From contig NZ_CP053748.1 of NCBI RefSeq assembly GCF_024400215.1, positions 5,766,001 through 5,830,000 on the forward strand: DNA of 64,000 bases. Reading direction: 5' to 3'. Shown here one piece after another: positions 44,526 to 53,351 of this stretch (its first letter is position 1; every line of letters starts with the position of its first letter). The notes below the pieces were generated by a model. It had not been told where the DNA came from and searched no databases. It saw only the letters and a list, made by a program, of their open reading frames with translations. The position numbers and the translations under genes were made by a program. This DNA is from Massilia sp. erpn. Its GTDB lineage: Bacteria; Pseudomonadota; Gammaproteobacteria; Burkholderiales; Burkholderiaceae_D.

Positions 44526-45818
44526 TTAGCGGCGGATGATGGCGCCGCCTTTCATGACGAAATTGACCTTGGTGAGCTGGCTGGCGTCGGCGGCGACGTC
44601 GCCGGGGGCGGCGATGAGGTCGGCGTATTTGCCGACGGCGATGCTGCCGATGCGGTCTTTCCAGCCCAGCAGGTCGGCGGCGTGGACGGTGGCAGCCTGG
44701 ATGGCCTGCATGGAACTCATGCCGTACTGGGTCATGTATTTAAACTGGCGCGCGTTGTCGCCGTGCGGGTAGACGCCGGCGTCGGAGCCGAAGGCCATGC
44801 GGGCGCCGCCCTGCCAGGCCTTCCTGAAATTATCCCTTTGCAGCTGGCCCAGGGCGCGTTCCTTTTCGATCGATTCGGGCAGCATGCCGGCTTTCGCGCC
44901 TTCCTGCAGGATGAAGTCGTCGTTGTAGATGTCCATCACCAGCCAGGTGCCCTTCTCTTTCGCCAGCTTGATGCCTTCTTCGTCGATCAGGCTGGCGTGC
45001 TCCACCGAGTCCACGCCGGCGCGGATGGAGTCCTTGATGCTGGTGGCGCCGTGGGCGTGGGCCGCCACCTTGCGTCCCAGCTTGTGGGCTTCGTCGACGA
45101 TGGCTTGCAGCTCTTCCAGCGTATATTGCGCGGCACCCGGCTCGTCGCCCTTGGACAGCACGCCGCCCGAGGCGCAGACCTTGATCACGTCGGCGCCGAA
45201 CTTCACCATCTCGCGCACCTTGGCGCGCGCCGCCCATGGGCCGTCGGCCACGCCGCGCTCGGTGTAATTGAAGTCGTGCGCCAGCAGATTATTGTCGCAA
45301 TGCCCGCCCTTGATGCTCAGGGCATAGGCCGAGGTGCGCATGCGCGGGCCGACGATATCGCCGTCGTTGATGGCGTCGCGCAGGGCGACATCGCCAAAGC
45401 CGCCCGCGCCCACATTGCGCACCGTGGTGAAGCCCGCATCCAGCGTCACGCGCGCGGCGCGCACCGCGTACAGCGCGGAACGGATATCGGACACGCCAAG
45501 CGACTGGTAGCCATTCAGATAGGCATCGCTGGTCAGGTGGGTATGCATATCGATCAGGCCGGGTAGCACAGTCTGCGACGAAAGATCGACCACTTCGGCA
45601 CCCGCTGGAATCGGTGTGCTGCCGCTCGGCCCCACCGCGCTAATACGCTCGCCAGTGACGATGATGGTCTGGTCGCGCAGCACCGTGCCCTTCTCCACAT
45701 CGATCAATTTACCGGCGCGTATCGCCACCACTTTCTGCTCTGCCGCCGCGATGACGGATCCTGCTGCACCCAAAGCCCCGGCCAGGGCGGCGACAATGGC
45801 GATACGCTTGAAGATCAT
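44526..45818 (-). CDS. Exported metal-dependent amidohydrolase
   Basis: The ATG at 45816-45818 with an AAAGGA ribosome site gives 430 residues beginning with a signal peptide (MIFKRIAIVAALAGALG, cleavage near AAAE). Metal-binding HTH in GLIDMHTHL, the lysine of VIKVCASGG, AHAHG, VEHASL and the late aspartate in FGSDAGVYPHG define an imidazolonepropionase/Xaa-Pro-type amidohydrolase. Its neighbours are exported peptidases, so a peptidase-like role such as prolidase or an amide hydrolase role is plausible. Confidence 0.9.
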   Translation of the reverse strand: MIFKRIAIVAALAGALGAAGSVIAAAEQKVVAIRAGKLIDVEKGTVLRDQTIIVTGERISAVGPSGSTPIPAGAEVVDLSSQTVLPGLIDMHTHLTSDAYLNGYQSLGVSDIRSALYAVRAARVTLDAGFTTVRNVGAGGFGDVALRDAINDGDIVGPRMRTSAYALSIKGGHCDNNLLAHDFNYTERGVADGPWAARAKVREMVKFGADVIKVCASGGVLSKGDEPGAAQYTLEELQAIVDEAHKLGRKVAAHAHGATSIKDSIRAGVDSVEHASLIDEEGIKLAKEKGTWLVMDIYNDDFILQEGAKAGMLPESIEKERALGQLQRDNFRKAWQGGARMAFGSDAGVYPHGDNARQFKYMTQYGMSSMQAIQAATVHAADLLGWKDRIGSIAVGKYADLIAAPGDVAADASQLTKVNFVMKGGAIIRR

Positions 45819-45952
45819 GCTGGTCCTTTCGCTTGTTATCAAAACTGTTTGCATAAATGGAAACCACCTGCCGATTGTAGCGGCTTTTTCGGCAAAAGCC
45901 GCTGGCTTGGTGGATAATCCGCTGCATTCCATCTCCTTCCTGCGTGGCGACC

Positions 45953-47002
45953 ATGAGCACCGAAGCAATCAAACTCACTTCCTTCTCCCACGGCGGCGGC
46001 TGCGGCTGCAAGATCGCGCCCGGCGTGCTGGCCAATATCCTGAAAAACAGCCAGGGCTTCCCGCTGCCGAAGGAACTCATGGTGGGCATCGAAACCTCGG
46101 ACGATGCCGCCGTCTATAAACTGAACGAGGAGCAGGCGCTGATCGCCACCACCGACTTCTTCATGCCCATCGTCGACGATCCTTTCGACTTTGGCCGTAT
46201 CGCCGCCACCAACGCCATCTCCGACGTGTATGCCATGGGCGGCACGCCCATCATGGCGCTGGCCCTGGTCGGCATGCCGATCAATAAGCTGCCGCTGGAA
46301 ACCATCGGCCAGATCATCAAGGGCGGCGAGTCGATCTGCGCCGAGGCGGGCATTCCCATCGCGGGCGGCCATACCATCGATTCGGTGGAGCCGATCTACG
46401 GCCTGGTGGTCCTGGGGCTGGTGCATCCGTCCAAGGTCAAGCGCAATGCCGATGCGCGCGCCGGCGATGTGCTCATCCTCGGCAAGCCGCTGGGCGTGGG
46501 CGTGCTTTCGGCCGCGCTGAAAAAGAATGTGCTGGACGCGGACGGCTACCAGGCCATGATCGCCAACACCACCAAGCTGAATAAGCCGGGCAAGGCCCTG
46601 TCCGAGCTGGCTGGCGTGCATGCGCTGACCGACGTCACCGGCTTTGGCCTGCTCGGTCACCTGCTGGAGCTGACACGCGGCGCCGGCCTGGAAGCGCGCC
46701 TGGACATGGGCCGCATTCCCTTGCTGCCCGGCGTCGAACAGCTGGCCAAGGACGGCTATTTCACCGGCGCCTCCGGCCGCAACTGGGAAGCCTACGGTCA
46801 GGATGTCAGCCTGTCGCCCGCCATCAGTCCGGCCCAGCACACCCTGCTGACCGACCCGCAAACCTCGGGCGGCCTGCTGGTTTCCTGTGCCCCCGACAGC
46901 GTGGACGAGGTGCTGGCCCTGTTCTCCCGCGAAGGCTTCGCCGATGCCGCCGTCATCGGGGAAATGCACAGCGGCGCCCCGCGCGTGCTGGTGGAGGCCT
47001 GA
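45953..47002 (+). CDS. selD: Selenide, water dikinase (selenophosphate synthase) SelD
   Basis: A 349-residue SelD starting MSTEAIKLTSFSHGGGCGCK. The active-site pair is Cys (not selenocysteine) with the following lysine in GGCGCK; ATP-binding motifs ETSDDAAVYKL and TTDFFMPIVDDPFDFGRIAA and the late TDPQTSGGLL are intact. It makes selenophosphate from selenide and ATP for tRNA 2-selenouridine or selenocysteine. No selU/mnmH or selA/B lies beside it; a PhnCDE-like transport cluster 7.5 kb downstream may supply selenium. Confidence 0.96.
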   Translation: MSTEAIKLTSFSHGGGCGCKIAPGVLANILKNSQGFPLPKELMVGIETSDDAAVYKLNEEQALIATTDFFMPIVDDPFDFGRIAATNAISDVYAMGGTPIMALALVGMPINKLPLETIGQIIKGGESICAEAGIPIAGGHTIDSVEPIYGLVVLGLVHPSKVKRNADARAGDVLILGKPLGVGVLSAALKKNVLDADGYQAMIANTTKLNKPGKALSELAGVHALTDVTGFGLLGHLLELTRGAGLEARLDMGRIPLLPGVEQLAKDGYFTGASGRNWEAYGQDVSLSPAISPAQHTLLTDPQTSGGLLVSCAPDSVDEVLALFSREGFADAAVIGEMHSGAPRVLVEA

Positions 47003-47030
47003 AAATCCGTCATAAGGGAAGCCCGGATGC

Positions 47031-47102
47031 GGTACTAAACTGGTACTAAAAATTGTAACAATCGTTGTTCCGGTGAAAATGTCGTTATTTTTTTGATATA
47101 AT
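47031..47102 (+). promoter_or_regulatory. Promoter region of the PEP-CTERM gene
   Basis: An extended -10, TGATATAAT (TATAAT at 47097-47102), lies 59 bp before the ATG without a good -35, which suggests an activator. Upstream, GGTACTAAA is directly repeated at 47031-47039 and 47042-47050, an 11-bp (one helical turn) period, a plausible activator site. Confidence 0.5.
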
Positions 47103-47160
47103 CTCAACCTGAAATGCTGCGGTTCGTATCAAAACCGATCAACAATACCAATTTAATACC

Positions 47161-48114
47161 ATGCCAAAATTCGCAAAACTGCTTCCCGCCCTGCTGGGCG
47201 CATCCCTGCTCCTCCCTCTGCAAGCTGGCGCAACCACGATCGATCTGGGCGTGGCTTCCGGCTATAGCGGCTTCTTCTACGGCAACGCCAAGAACTTCAC
47301 CGACATTGAAGGCCGTCTGGCCGTCGGCGGCGACGTGACTGCCAGCGCCTCCATCGGCTACCGCGCGCCTTACGGCAGCAAAGGCCCAAGCCTGGTCGTG
47401 GGCGGCAACGTGAAACTGGGCGGCGGCGACATCTTCAACGGCCCAACCACCAATGTGAACACCAACGCTTCGGTCGGCCCCATCACCGAATACGACAAAG
47501 CGAAAGGCTACGGCGTCTATGGCGGCACCAGCCAGTCGGGCGCCCACCACGATCTGCGCAAGCAGACCGGCGTGGTGAACTTCGGCGCTGCCAAGACTCA
47601 GCTGACCAATCTGTCCTCCAACCTGGGCAAGCTGTCCAGCAACGGCCTGGTGGAAAAAAAATGGGGCAGCACCTACCTGACCGGCGACAATAAGTCGGAC
47701 ATCCAGGTGTTCACCGTCGACAGCAAAAATCTGTCCAACCTGTTCCTGCAGGACGTGAAAGCCGACGCCCACGTGGTGATCAATGTGATCGGCAACGGCG
47801 CCTTCAGCATCACCGGCGGCCAGGACGGCCAGCTGAAAAACCTGCGCGACCGTCTGCTGTACAACTTCGTCGACGCCAGCAGCGTGACCGTGGGTACCTT
47901 CGCCTACGGCACCATCCTGGCGAACAAGGCCGACATCCTCGGCGGCGGCCACCTGGAAGGCAATATCATCGCCAATTCCCTGTCCTCCGCGCTGGAAATC
48001 GGCTATGAGCCATACAAAAACATCAGCGCCGTACCAGAGCCACAGACCTGGGCCCTGCTGATGGGCGGCCTGGCCTTTGTCGGCTTCGCTGCACGCCGCC
48101 GCAAACAAGCCTGA
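47161..48114 (+). CDS. Choice-of-anchor-A PEP-CTERM protein
   Basis: A 317-residue surface protein: signal peptide (cleavage near AGATT), a choice-of-anchor A domain (GRLAVGGDVTASASIGY, VINVIGNGAFSITGGQ, GTILANKADILGGGHLEGNIIA), and a C-terminal sorting signal VPEPQTWALLMGGLAFVGFAARRRK (PEP motif, membrane helix, basic tail). Exosortase should process it after export, usually together with exopolysaccharide. No exosortase gene is in the window. A strong terminator follows. Confidence 0.93.
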   Translation: MPKFAKLLPALLGASLLLPLQAGATTIDLGVASGYSGFFYGNAKNFTDIEGRLAVGGDVTASASIGYRAPYGSKGPSLVVGGNVKLGGGDIFNGPTTNVNTNASVGPITEYDKAKGYGVYGGTSQSGAHHDLRKQTGVVNFGAAKTQLTNLSSNLGKLSSNGLVEKKWGSTYLTGDNKSDIQVFTVDSKNLSNLFLQDVKADAHVVINVIGNGAFSITGGQDGQLKNLRDRLLYNFVDASSVTVGTFAYGTILANKADILGGGHLEGNIIANSLSSALEIGYEPYKNISAVPEPQTWALLMGGLAFVGFAARRRKQA

Positions 48115-48135
48115 TCGCTGTCGCACGATCAGCAC

Positions 48136-48162
48136 AAGCGCCGCACATGCGGCGCTTTTTTT
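48136..48162 (+). terminator. Intrinsic terminator of the PEP-CTERM gene
   Basis: AAGCGCCGCA (48136-48145) and TGCGGCGCTT (48148-48157) form a 10-bp stem followed by an unbroken T-run to 48162, so the leuA leader downstream must have its own promoter. Confidence 0.92.
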
Positions 48163-48193
48163 ATGTTCCGAAGTTTGTACGGCCTTTTTCTGC

Positions 48194-48223
48194 TTGACAG
48201 CTGCAAAGTTCATCACTTACATT
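48194..48223 (+). promoter_or_regulatory. Candidate promoter of the leuA leader
   Basis: A perfect -35 TTGACA (48194-48199) and a -10-like TACATT (48218-48223) are 18 bp apart. Transcription would begin near 48229-48231, on or next to the ATG of the first leader ORF, so that ORF may be read from a leaderless mRNA end. Confidence 0.6.
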
Positions 48224-48230
48224 AAAGCCC

Positions 48231-48317
48231 ATGTTCACGCATCTGCATCTATCCGCTTTCCTGCTGCCGTTTGCTAGCGCCCTATCGCTAGCGACGCGCC
48301 TACTAGCACGCGCTTAA
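48231..48317 (+). CDS. Leucine-rich leader peptide 1 of leuA (28 aa)
   Basis: The ORF encodes MFTHLHLSAFLLPFASALSL followed by ATRLLARA. Eight of 28 residues are leucine, and five of these use CTA, a codon I found nowhere in frame in leuA itself. This is the pattern of a ribosome-stalling attenuator peptide for leucine. It has almost no ribosome site, but the predicted transcript start coincides with its ATG. A GC-rich hairpin follows at 48339-48360. Function is inferred from composition, rare codons and position. Confidence 0.65.
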   Translation: MFTHLHLSAFLLPFASALSLATRLLARA

Positions 48318-48338
48318 TCCGCGTTCTCTGTCGTACCC

Positions 48339-48360
48339 CGCGCCGGCCACGAGCCGCGCG
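48339..48360 (+). promoter_or_regulatory. Hairpin between the two leuA leader ORFs
   Basis: CGCGC (48339-48343) and GCGCG (48356-48360) with inner GGC/GCC can pair 21 nt after the first leader stop. No T-run follows. It could be part of an alternative fold set by stalling on leader 1. Confidence 0.45.
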
Positions 48361-48390
48361 AAGTCCCAAAACCCAGGAAAGATTGCACCG

Positions 48391-48519
48391 ATGTTCACAA
48401 CGGCCACCCCGACTCCATTCCGCGCAGGCGCTTCGACCGCCCTGACGGCTGGCGTGTGTGCGCCGCTGCGCCCTCTGCTGCCCCTACTGCTAAAACTACC
48501 GATCGGTTGCCTGGTCTAG
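48391..48519 (+). CDS. Leucine-rich leader peptide 2 of leuA (42 aa)
   Basis: A second ORF, also starting Met-Phe-Thr and with a good AGGAAAG ribosome site, encodes 42 residues ending in a leucine cluster [18 protein letters not shown]. Nine leucines are present, eight in the last 17 codons, and three are CTA. The stop codon is 88 bp before the leuA ATG. The last four sense codons form the left arm of a stable hairpin (48505-48542), so ribosome position would decide whether it folds. This is the stronger leader-peptide candidate. Confidence 0.7.
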   Translation: MFTTATPTPFRAGASTALTAGVCAPLRPLLPLLLKLPIGCLV

Positions 48520-48542
48520 CGCCCCGTGGCCACCAGGCAGCC
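48505..48542 (+). promoter_or_regulatory. Hairpin overlapping the end of leader 2
   Basis: GGTTGCCTGGT (48505-48515) pairs with ACCAGGCAGCC (48532-48542), 11 bp with one G-T pair. A competing pair GTGGC (48526-48530)/GCCAC (48547-48551) overlaps its loop and right arm. No T-run follows, so control would be Rho-dependent or act on leuA translation (ribosome site AGGAG at 48597-48601). Confidence 0.55.
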
Positions 48543-48607
48543 ATCCGCCACATGCCGTAGTCCGATCCGTTCGGCTTTCCCAATTTGAGAGACTCCAGGA
48601 GTACACC

Positions 48608-50302
48608 ATGATGTTGCAGAATCCGGCCGCCAAATACCGCGCCTTCCCCGCCGTTCAATTGTCCGACCGCCAGTGGCCCAACGCCGTCATCAGCAAACCG
48701 CCGATCTGGATGAGCACCGATCTGCGCGATGGCAACCAGGCGCTGATCGAGCCGATGAGCATCGAGAAAAAGCTGCGCTTTTTCGACCTGCTGGTGAAAA
48801 TCGGTCTGAAGGAAATCGAAGTGGGCTTCCCATCGGCTTCGCAGACCGACTTCGACTTTGTGCGCAAGCTGATCGACGAGAAGCGCATTCCGGACGACGT
48901 GACCATCATCGTGCTGACCCAGTCGCGCGAAGAGCTGATCCGCCGCACCGTGGACGCCGCCGCCGGGGCCAAGCATGCCATCGTCCATCTGTATAACTCG
49001 GTGGCACCGGTATTCCGCAAGGTGGTGTTCGGCATGTCGCGCGAAGAGATCACCAATATCGCCACCAGCGGCGCCAAGCTGGTGAAAGAGCTGCTGGCCC
49101 AGCATCCGGAAACCGAGTGGGGCTTCGAGTACACGCCGGAATCCTTCTCCACCACCGAGCTGGATTTCTCCAAGCATATCTGCGACGCCGTGAGCGCCAT
49201 CTGGCAGCCGACGCCGCAGAAGAAGATGATCATCAACCTGCCTTCGACCGTGGAGTGCAGCACGCCGAACGTATATGCCGACCAGATCGAATGGATGTCG
49301 CGCAAGCTGGCGCGCCGCGATGCCATCATCATCAGCGTGCACCCGCACAATGACCGCGGCACCGCCGTCGCCTCGGCCGAACTGGCCGTGATGGCGGGCG
49401 CCGACCGCGTCGAAGGCTGCCTGTTCGGCAATGGCGAGCGCACCGGCAATGTGGACCTGGTGACCTTGGCCTTGAATCTGTACACCCAGGGCGTGCATCC
49501 CGGCCTTGATTTCTCCGACATCGACTCGGTGCGCAAGCTGGTGGAGGAATGCAACCAGCTGCCGGTGCATCCGCGCCATCCGTATGTCGGCGATCTGGTG
49601 TTCACCGCCTTCTCCGGCTCGCACCAGGACGCGATCAAGAAAGGCTTCGCCCAGCAGCAGCCCGACGCGATCTGGGAAATCCCCTATCTGCCGATCGATC
49701 CGGCCGACCTGGGACGCAGCTACGACGCGGTGATCCGCGTGAACAGCCAGTCCGGCAAGGGCGGCATGTCCTATCTGCTGGAACAGGATTACGGCCTGGT
49801 GCTGCCGCGCCGCCTGCAGATCGAATTCAGCCGCGCCGTGCAGAAAGTGGCCGACCAGACCGGCCTGGAAATCACTTCCGAAGGCATTCACGCAATCTTC
49901 CAGCGCGAATACCTGGAGCAGACCGCGCCTTACGCCTACGCCTCGCACAAGATGGTGGAAGACAGCAGCAGCGACGAGCCGGTGCAGATCGATATCGCCC
50001 TGATCCACCGCCAGGCGCCATTGGCCCTGCAAGGCGGCGGCAACGGCCCGATCGACGCCTTCGTCGACGCCCTGGGCCTGGATATCAAGCTGATGGACTA
50101 CCACGAACACGCCATCGGCCACGGCGCCAATGCCAAGGCGGCCTGCTATGTCGAGCTGCGCCTGGAGCACGGCCCTACCCTGTTCGGCGCGGCCATCGAC
50201 AGCAATATCGTCACCGCCTCCTTCAAGGCCGTGCTCAGCGCGGTCAACCGCCAGCTGCAAATGAAGGAAGCGGCAGCGGCTAGCCAACAGGTAGCGGCTT
50301 AA
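48608..50302 (+). CDS. leuA: 2-isopropylmalate synthase (type 2 LeuA)
   Basis: A 564-residue enzyme of the long actinobacterial/betaproteobacterial LeuA type: [34 protein letters not shown], metal-binding [26 protein letters not shown], and a C-terminal leucine-sensing domain ([21 protein letters not shown]). It condenses acetyl-CoA with 2-oxoisovalerate, the first step of leucine synthesis. The AGGAG ribosome site is 7 bp upstream. It follows two leucine-rich leader ORFs and stands alone as a structural gene. Confidence 0.96.
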   Translation: MMLQNPAAKYRAFPAVQLSDRQWPNAVISKPPIWMSTDLRDGNQALIEPMSIEKKLRFFDLLVKIGLKEIEVGFPSASQTDFDFVRKLIDEKRIPDDVTIIVLTQSREELIRRTVDAAAGAKHAIVHLYNSVAPVFRKVVFGMSREEITNIATSGAKLVKELLAQHPETEWGFEYTPESFSTTELDFSKHICDAVSAIWQPTPQKKMIINLPSTVECSTPNVYADQIEWMSRKLARRDAIIISVHPHNDRGTAVASAELAVMAGADRVEGCLFGNGERTGNVDLVTLALNLYTQGVHPGLDFSDIDSVRKLVEECNQLPVHPRHPYVGDLVFTAFSGSHQDAIKKGFAQQQPDAIWEIPYLPIDPADLGRSYDAVIRVNSQSGKGGMSYLLEQDYGLVLPRRLQIEFSRAVQKVADQTGLEITSEGIHAIFQREYLEQTAPYAYASHKMVEDSSSDEPVQIDIALIHRQAPLALQGGGNGPIDAFVDALGLDIKLMDYHEHAIGHGANAKAACYVELRLEHGPTLFGAAIDSNIVTASFKAVLSAVNRQLQMKEAAAASQQVAA

Positions 50303-50492
50303 GCGCGTATCGACTATCATGTGACTTGCCACGGTGTGCGAACCGTAGGCGGCAGCGGAAGCCCTCCCTCCTTCCGCTGCCATTCCTATTCCTGTCTCAT
50401 ATTCCCATCATCCACGCGGCCCTTGCCGCCGCTGGCGAAGCCCCGTTGCTATACTGTTTTCTCCCCACGCATCCTGGCAAAGGAGAAGCGGC

Positions 50493-52085
50493 ATGGCTAT
50501 GGCAAACCTGAAAATAGGTACGCGGCTCGGCATCGGCTTCGGCGCCGTCTTCCTGCTGATGATCGTGCTGATCCTGGTCGGGCTGCAAAGGCTGTCCAGC
50601 ATTGGAGACTTAAGTTCCACCATCATCGACAAGGACTGGATCAAGGCGGATGCCGCCGCCACCATCGCCACCACCACCCGTTCCAATTCCGCCCTGGTGC
50701 TGGAGCTGTTCATTGCAGGCACTGGCGAAGTCGCGCCGATCAAGGCGCAGATCGCCGCCAACAAAACCACCATCAGCAACGCCATGGACACGCTGGACAA
50801 GCTGGTCTATCTGCCCCAGGGCCGGGAGCTGATGCAAACCATCAAGCGCGAACGGGCCGCCTACGTACAGTCCTTCGGCAAGGTCATCAAGCTGCTCGAC
50901 GAAGGGCAGCGCGAAGCGGCGGGCCAGCAGATGCAAGGAGAAACCCTGCCCCAGCTACGCCAGCTGCAGAACAGCATCAAGTCCCTGAACGATTTGCAGC
51001 GCTCCCTGGTCGGCGACCATGGCGCGCTGATCAAGTCCGATATCGCCACGGCCAGCCAGCTGATGGCCGGCCTGGGCGTGGCCGCCGTGCTGCTGGGCGT
51101 GATACTGGCTTACCGCATCTCGCAATCGATCACCAATCCCATCGGCTATGCGCTGAAAGTGGCGCGCGCCGTGGCCGGCGGGGACTTGAGCAGCCATATC
51201 GAAGAGGCGGGCAAGGATGAAACGGGCGAATTGCTGCATGCCCTGAAGGAAATGAACGACAGCCTGGCCAATATCGTCAGCCAGGTACGACATGGCACGG
51301 GAGCCATCGCCAGCGCATCAAGCCAGATCGCCAGCGGGAATATGGATTTGTCCTCGCGCACCGAAGCCCAGGCCAGCTCGCTGGAAGAAACGGCATCGTC
51401 GATGGAGCAGCTGACGTCGACCGTCAAGCAGAATGCGGACAATGCGCGCCAGGCCAATCAGCTGGCCCACTCGGCATCCGAAGTGGCGCAGCGCGGCGGC
51501 GAGGTGGTCTCGCAGGTGGTGCACACCATGGGATCGATCAACGATTCTTCGCGCAAGGTGGCGGACATTGTCGCCGTCATCGACAGCATCGCTTTCCAGA
51601 CCAATATCCTGGCCTTGAACGCCGCGGTGGAAGCGGCGCGCGCCGGCGAGCAGGGGCGCGGCTTTGCCGTGGTGGCCTCGGAGGTGCGCAACCTGGCGCA
51701 GCGTTCGGCCACGGCAGCACGCGAAATCAACGAGCTGATCTCCGATTCCGTCAACAAGGTCGACGATGGCGCCAGGCTGGTGCAGCAGGCCGGCGAAACG
51801 ATGGAGGAGGTAGTGAATGCGGTGCGCCGCGTGACCGACATCATGGGCGATATTTCGCTGGCCACCAGCGAGCAGACCGACGGCATCGAGCAGATGAACC
51901 AGGCCATCTCGCAGATGGACGATGTGACGCAGCAGAACGCGGCGCTGGTGGAGCAGGCGGCGGCGGCCTCGGCCGCCATGCAGGATCAGGCAAACAAGCT
52001 GGAAACGCTGGTCGCCCAGTTCCAGCTCTCCGGCGAACGCCGCCTGGCGGCCAGCCGCCAGCTCAAGCTGATACGTTCAAGCTGA
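50493..52085 (+). CDS. Methyl-accepting chemotaxis protein
   Basis: A 530-residue chemoreceptor. Membrane segment 1 about residues 12-32, a four-helix periplasmic sensor (about 35-185), membrane segment 2 about 188-208, HAMP, then the signalling domain with hairpin tip [16 protein letters not shown] and upstream [29 protein letters not shown]. There is no CheR-docking pentapeptide at the C-terminus. The ligand is unknown. Its last 9 bp overlap the convergent egtB gene. Confidence 0.95.
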   Translation: MAMANLKIGTRLGIGFGAVFLLMIVLILVGLQRLSSIGDLSSTIIDKDWIKADAAATIATTTRSNSALVLELFIAGTGEVAPIKAQIAANKTTISNAMDTLDKLVYLPQGRELMQTIKRERAAYVQSFGKVIKLLDEGQREAAGQQMQGETLPQLRQLQNSIKSLNDLQRSLVGDHGALIKSDIATASQLMAGLGVAAVLLGVILAYRISQSITNPIGYALKVARAVAGGDLSSHIEEAGKDETGELLHALKEMNDSLANIVSQVRHGTGAIASASSQIASGNMDLSSRTEAQASSLEETASSMEQLTSTVKQNADNARQANQLAHSASEVAQRGGEVVSQVVHTMGSINDSSRKVADIVAVIDSIAFQTNILALNAAVEAARAGEQGRGFAVVASEVRNLAQRSATAAREINELISDSVNKVDDGARLVQQAGETMEEVVNAVRRVTDIMGDISLATSEQTDGIEQMNQAISQMDDVTQQNAALVEQAAAASAAMQDQANKLETLVAQFQLSGERRLAASRQLKLIRSS

Positions 52086-53336
52086 AGAACGCGCCAGGCG
52101 GATGCCGCTGAATTGCCAGCGCGCGCCGGCCGGGAAAAAGTTGCGGTAGCTGGCGCGGGCATGCCCTTCCGGCGTGGCACAGGACGAGCCGCGCAGCACA
52201 TACTGGTTGACCATGAACTTGCCGTTGTATTCGCCCAGCGCGCCGGCGGCGGCACGGTAGCCCGGATACGGCGCATAGCTGCTGCTGGTCCATTGCCAGC
52301 AATGCCCGAACATCTGCTGCAAGCGGCCTTGCGGCGGCTGCACGGCGCCCGGATGCAGAGCGCCGCCTTCGGGCGTTGCGCCGGCGGCATGTACCGCCAA
52401 TTCCCATTCCGCCTCGCTCGGCAGGCGCGCATCCATCCAGTGGGCGCAGGCATCGGCCTCGAACAAGGAGATATGCGTGGCGGGCCGGTTCATATCCAGC
52501 CGCTGCAAGCCATGCAGGGTAAACTCCCACCACTGCCCCGCTTCGTCCTGCTGCCAGTACAGCGGATGGCGCAAGCCCATGCTGCCGGCCCAGTCCCAGC
52601 CCTCGGCCAGCCATAGCGACGGATCGCGGTAGCCGCCCGCTTCGATGAAGGCCAGATACTCACCATTCGTCAGCAGGCGCGAAGCCAGCTCGAAAGGCGC
52701 AACATACTGGCGGTGGCGCGGCAGCTCGTTATCGAAACAGAAGCCCTCGCCCTGGTGGCCGATATCGCATAAGCCGCCTTCCAGCGCCAGCCACGCCAGC
52801 GGCGCGGCGGCAGCGGCCGGCGGCAGCGCTTCGGCGGCATAGGCGGGATGCAGCGGATTCTGCGCCAGCAGATGCTTCACGTCGGTCAGCATCAGCTCCT
52901 GGTGCTGCTGCTCGTGCTCCAGGCCCAGCGTGAGCAGCATGGCCAGCCTGTCGCGCGCGGCGCCATCGAGGACGCTGCCCTGCAGGCGTGCCATGCGCTG
53001 GTCCACATTGGCGCGGTAGGCGCGCACCTCGGACAAAGCCGGCCGCGTCAGCAGGCCGCGGCGCGGACGCGGATGCTTGTCGCCCACACCGTTGTAATAG
53101 GAATTGAACAGCATGCGGAAAGCCGGATGGAAAGGCTGAAAATCCGCCTCCATCTGTTCCAGGATAAAGGTCTCGAAGAACCAGGTGGTATGGGCCAGAT
53201 GCCATTTGATCGGGCTGGCGTCCGGCATCGACTGCACGCAGCAATCCTCATCGCTCAGCGGCGTGGCCAGGTCCAGCGAACGTTGGCGCACGGCGGCGTA
53301 GCGCGCGGTCCACAGACCGCTGTCATACATATGCAT
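52077..53336 (-). CDS. egtB: Ergothioneine biosynthesis protein EgtB
   Basis: A 419-residue non-haem iron sulfoxide synthase: DinB_2 domain with iron ligands ([11 protein letters not shown], then [14 protein letters not shown]) and a C-terminal formylglycine-enzyme-like domain ([40 protein letters not shown]). It joins hercynine to a thiol (gamma-glutamylcysteine or cysteine). A strong AAGGAGGGG ribosome site precedes the ATG, 15 bp after egtD. Confidence 0.94.
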   Translation of the reverse strand: MHMYDSGLWTARYAAVRQRSLDLATPLSDEDCCVQSMPDASPIKWHLAHTTWFFETFILEQMEADFQPFHPAFRMLFNSYYNGVGDKHPRPRRGLLTRPALSEVRAYRANVDQRMARLQGSVLDGAARDRLAMLLTLGLEHEQQHQELMLTDVKHLLAQNPLHPAYAAEALPPAAAAAPLAWLALEGGLCDIGHQGEGFCFDNELPRHRQYVAPFELASRLLTNGEYLAFIEAGGYRDPSLWLAEGWDWAGSMGLRHPLYWQQDEAGQWWEFTLHGLQRLDMNRPATHISLFEADACAHWMDARLPSEAEWELAVHAAGATPEGGALHPGAVQPPQGRLQQMFGHCWQWTSSSYAPYPGYRAAAGALGEYNGKFMVNQYVLRGSSCATPEGHARASYRNFFPAGARWQFSGIRLARSSA

Positions 53337-53351
53337 ATCCCCTCCTTCTTC

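Noticed and set aside
45990-46010. Possible selenocysteine codon in selD
   Set aside because: The active-site position reads Cys (GGCGCK) with no in-frame TGA, so no Sec insertion is needed.
47042-47059. Sigma-54-like promoter (TGGTAC...TTGTA) before the PEP-CTERM gene
   Set aside because: The GG and GC pair is not at the required 10-nt spacing and the -12 GC is absent, whereas a good extended -10 for sigma-70 lies downstream.
48180-48607. T-box or riboswitch upstream of leuA
   Set aside because: No T-box consensus or known riboswitch core is visible, and leucine-rich ORFs explain the region better.
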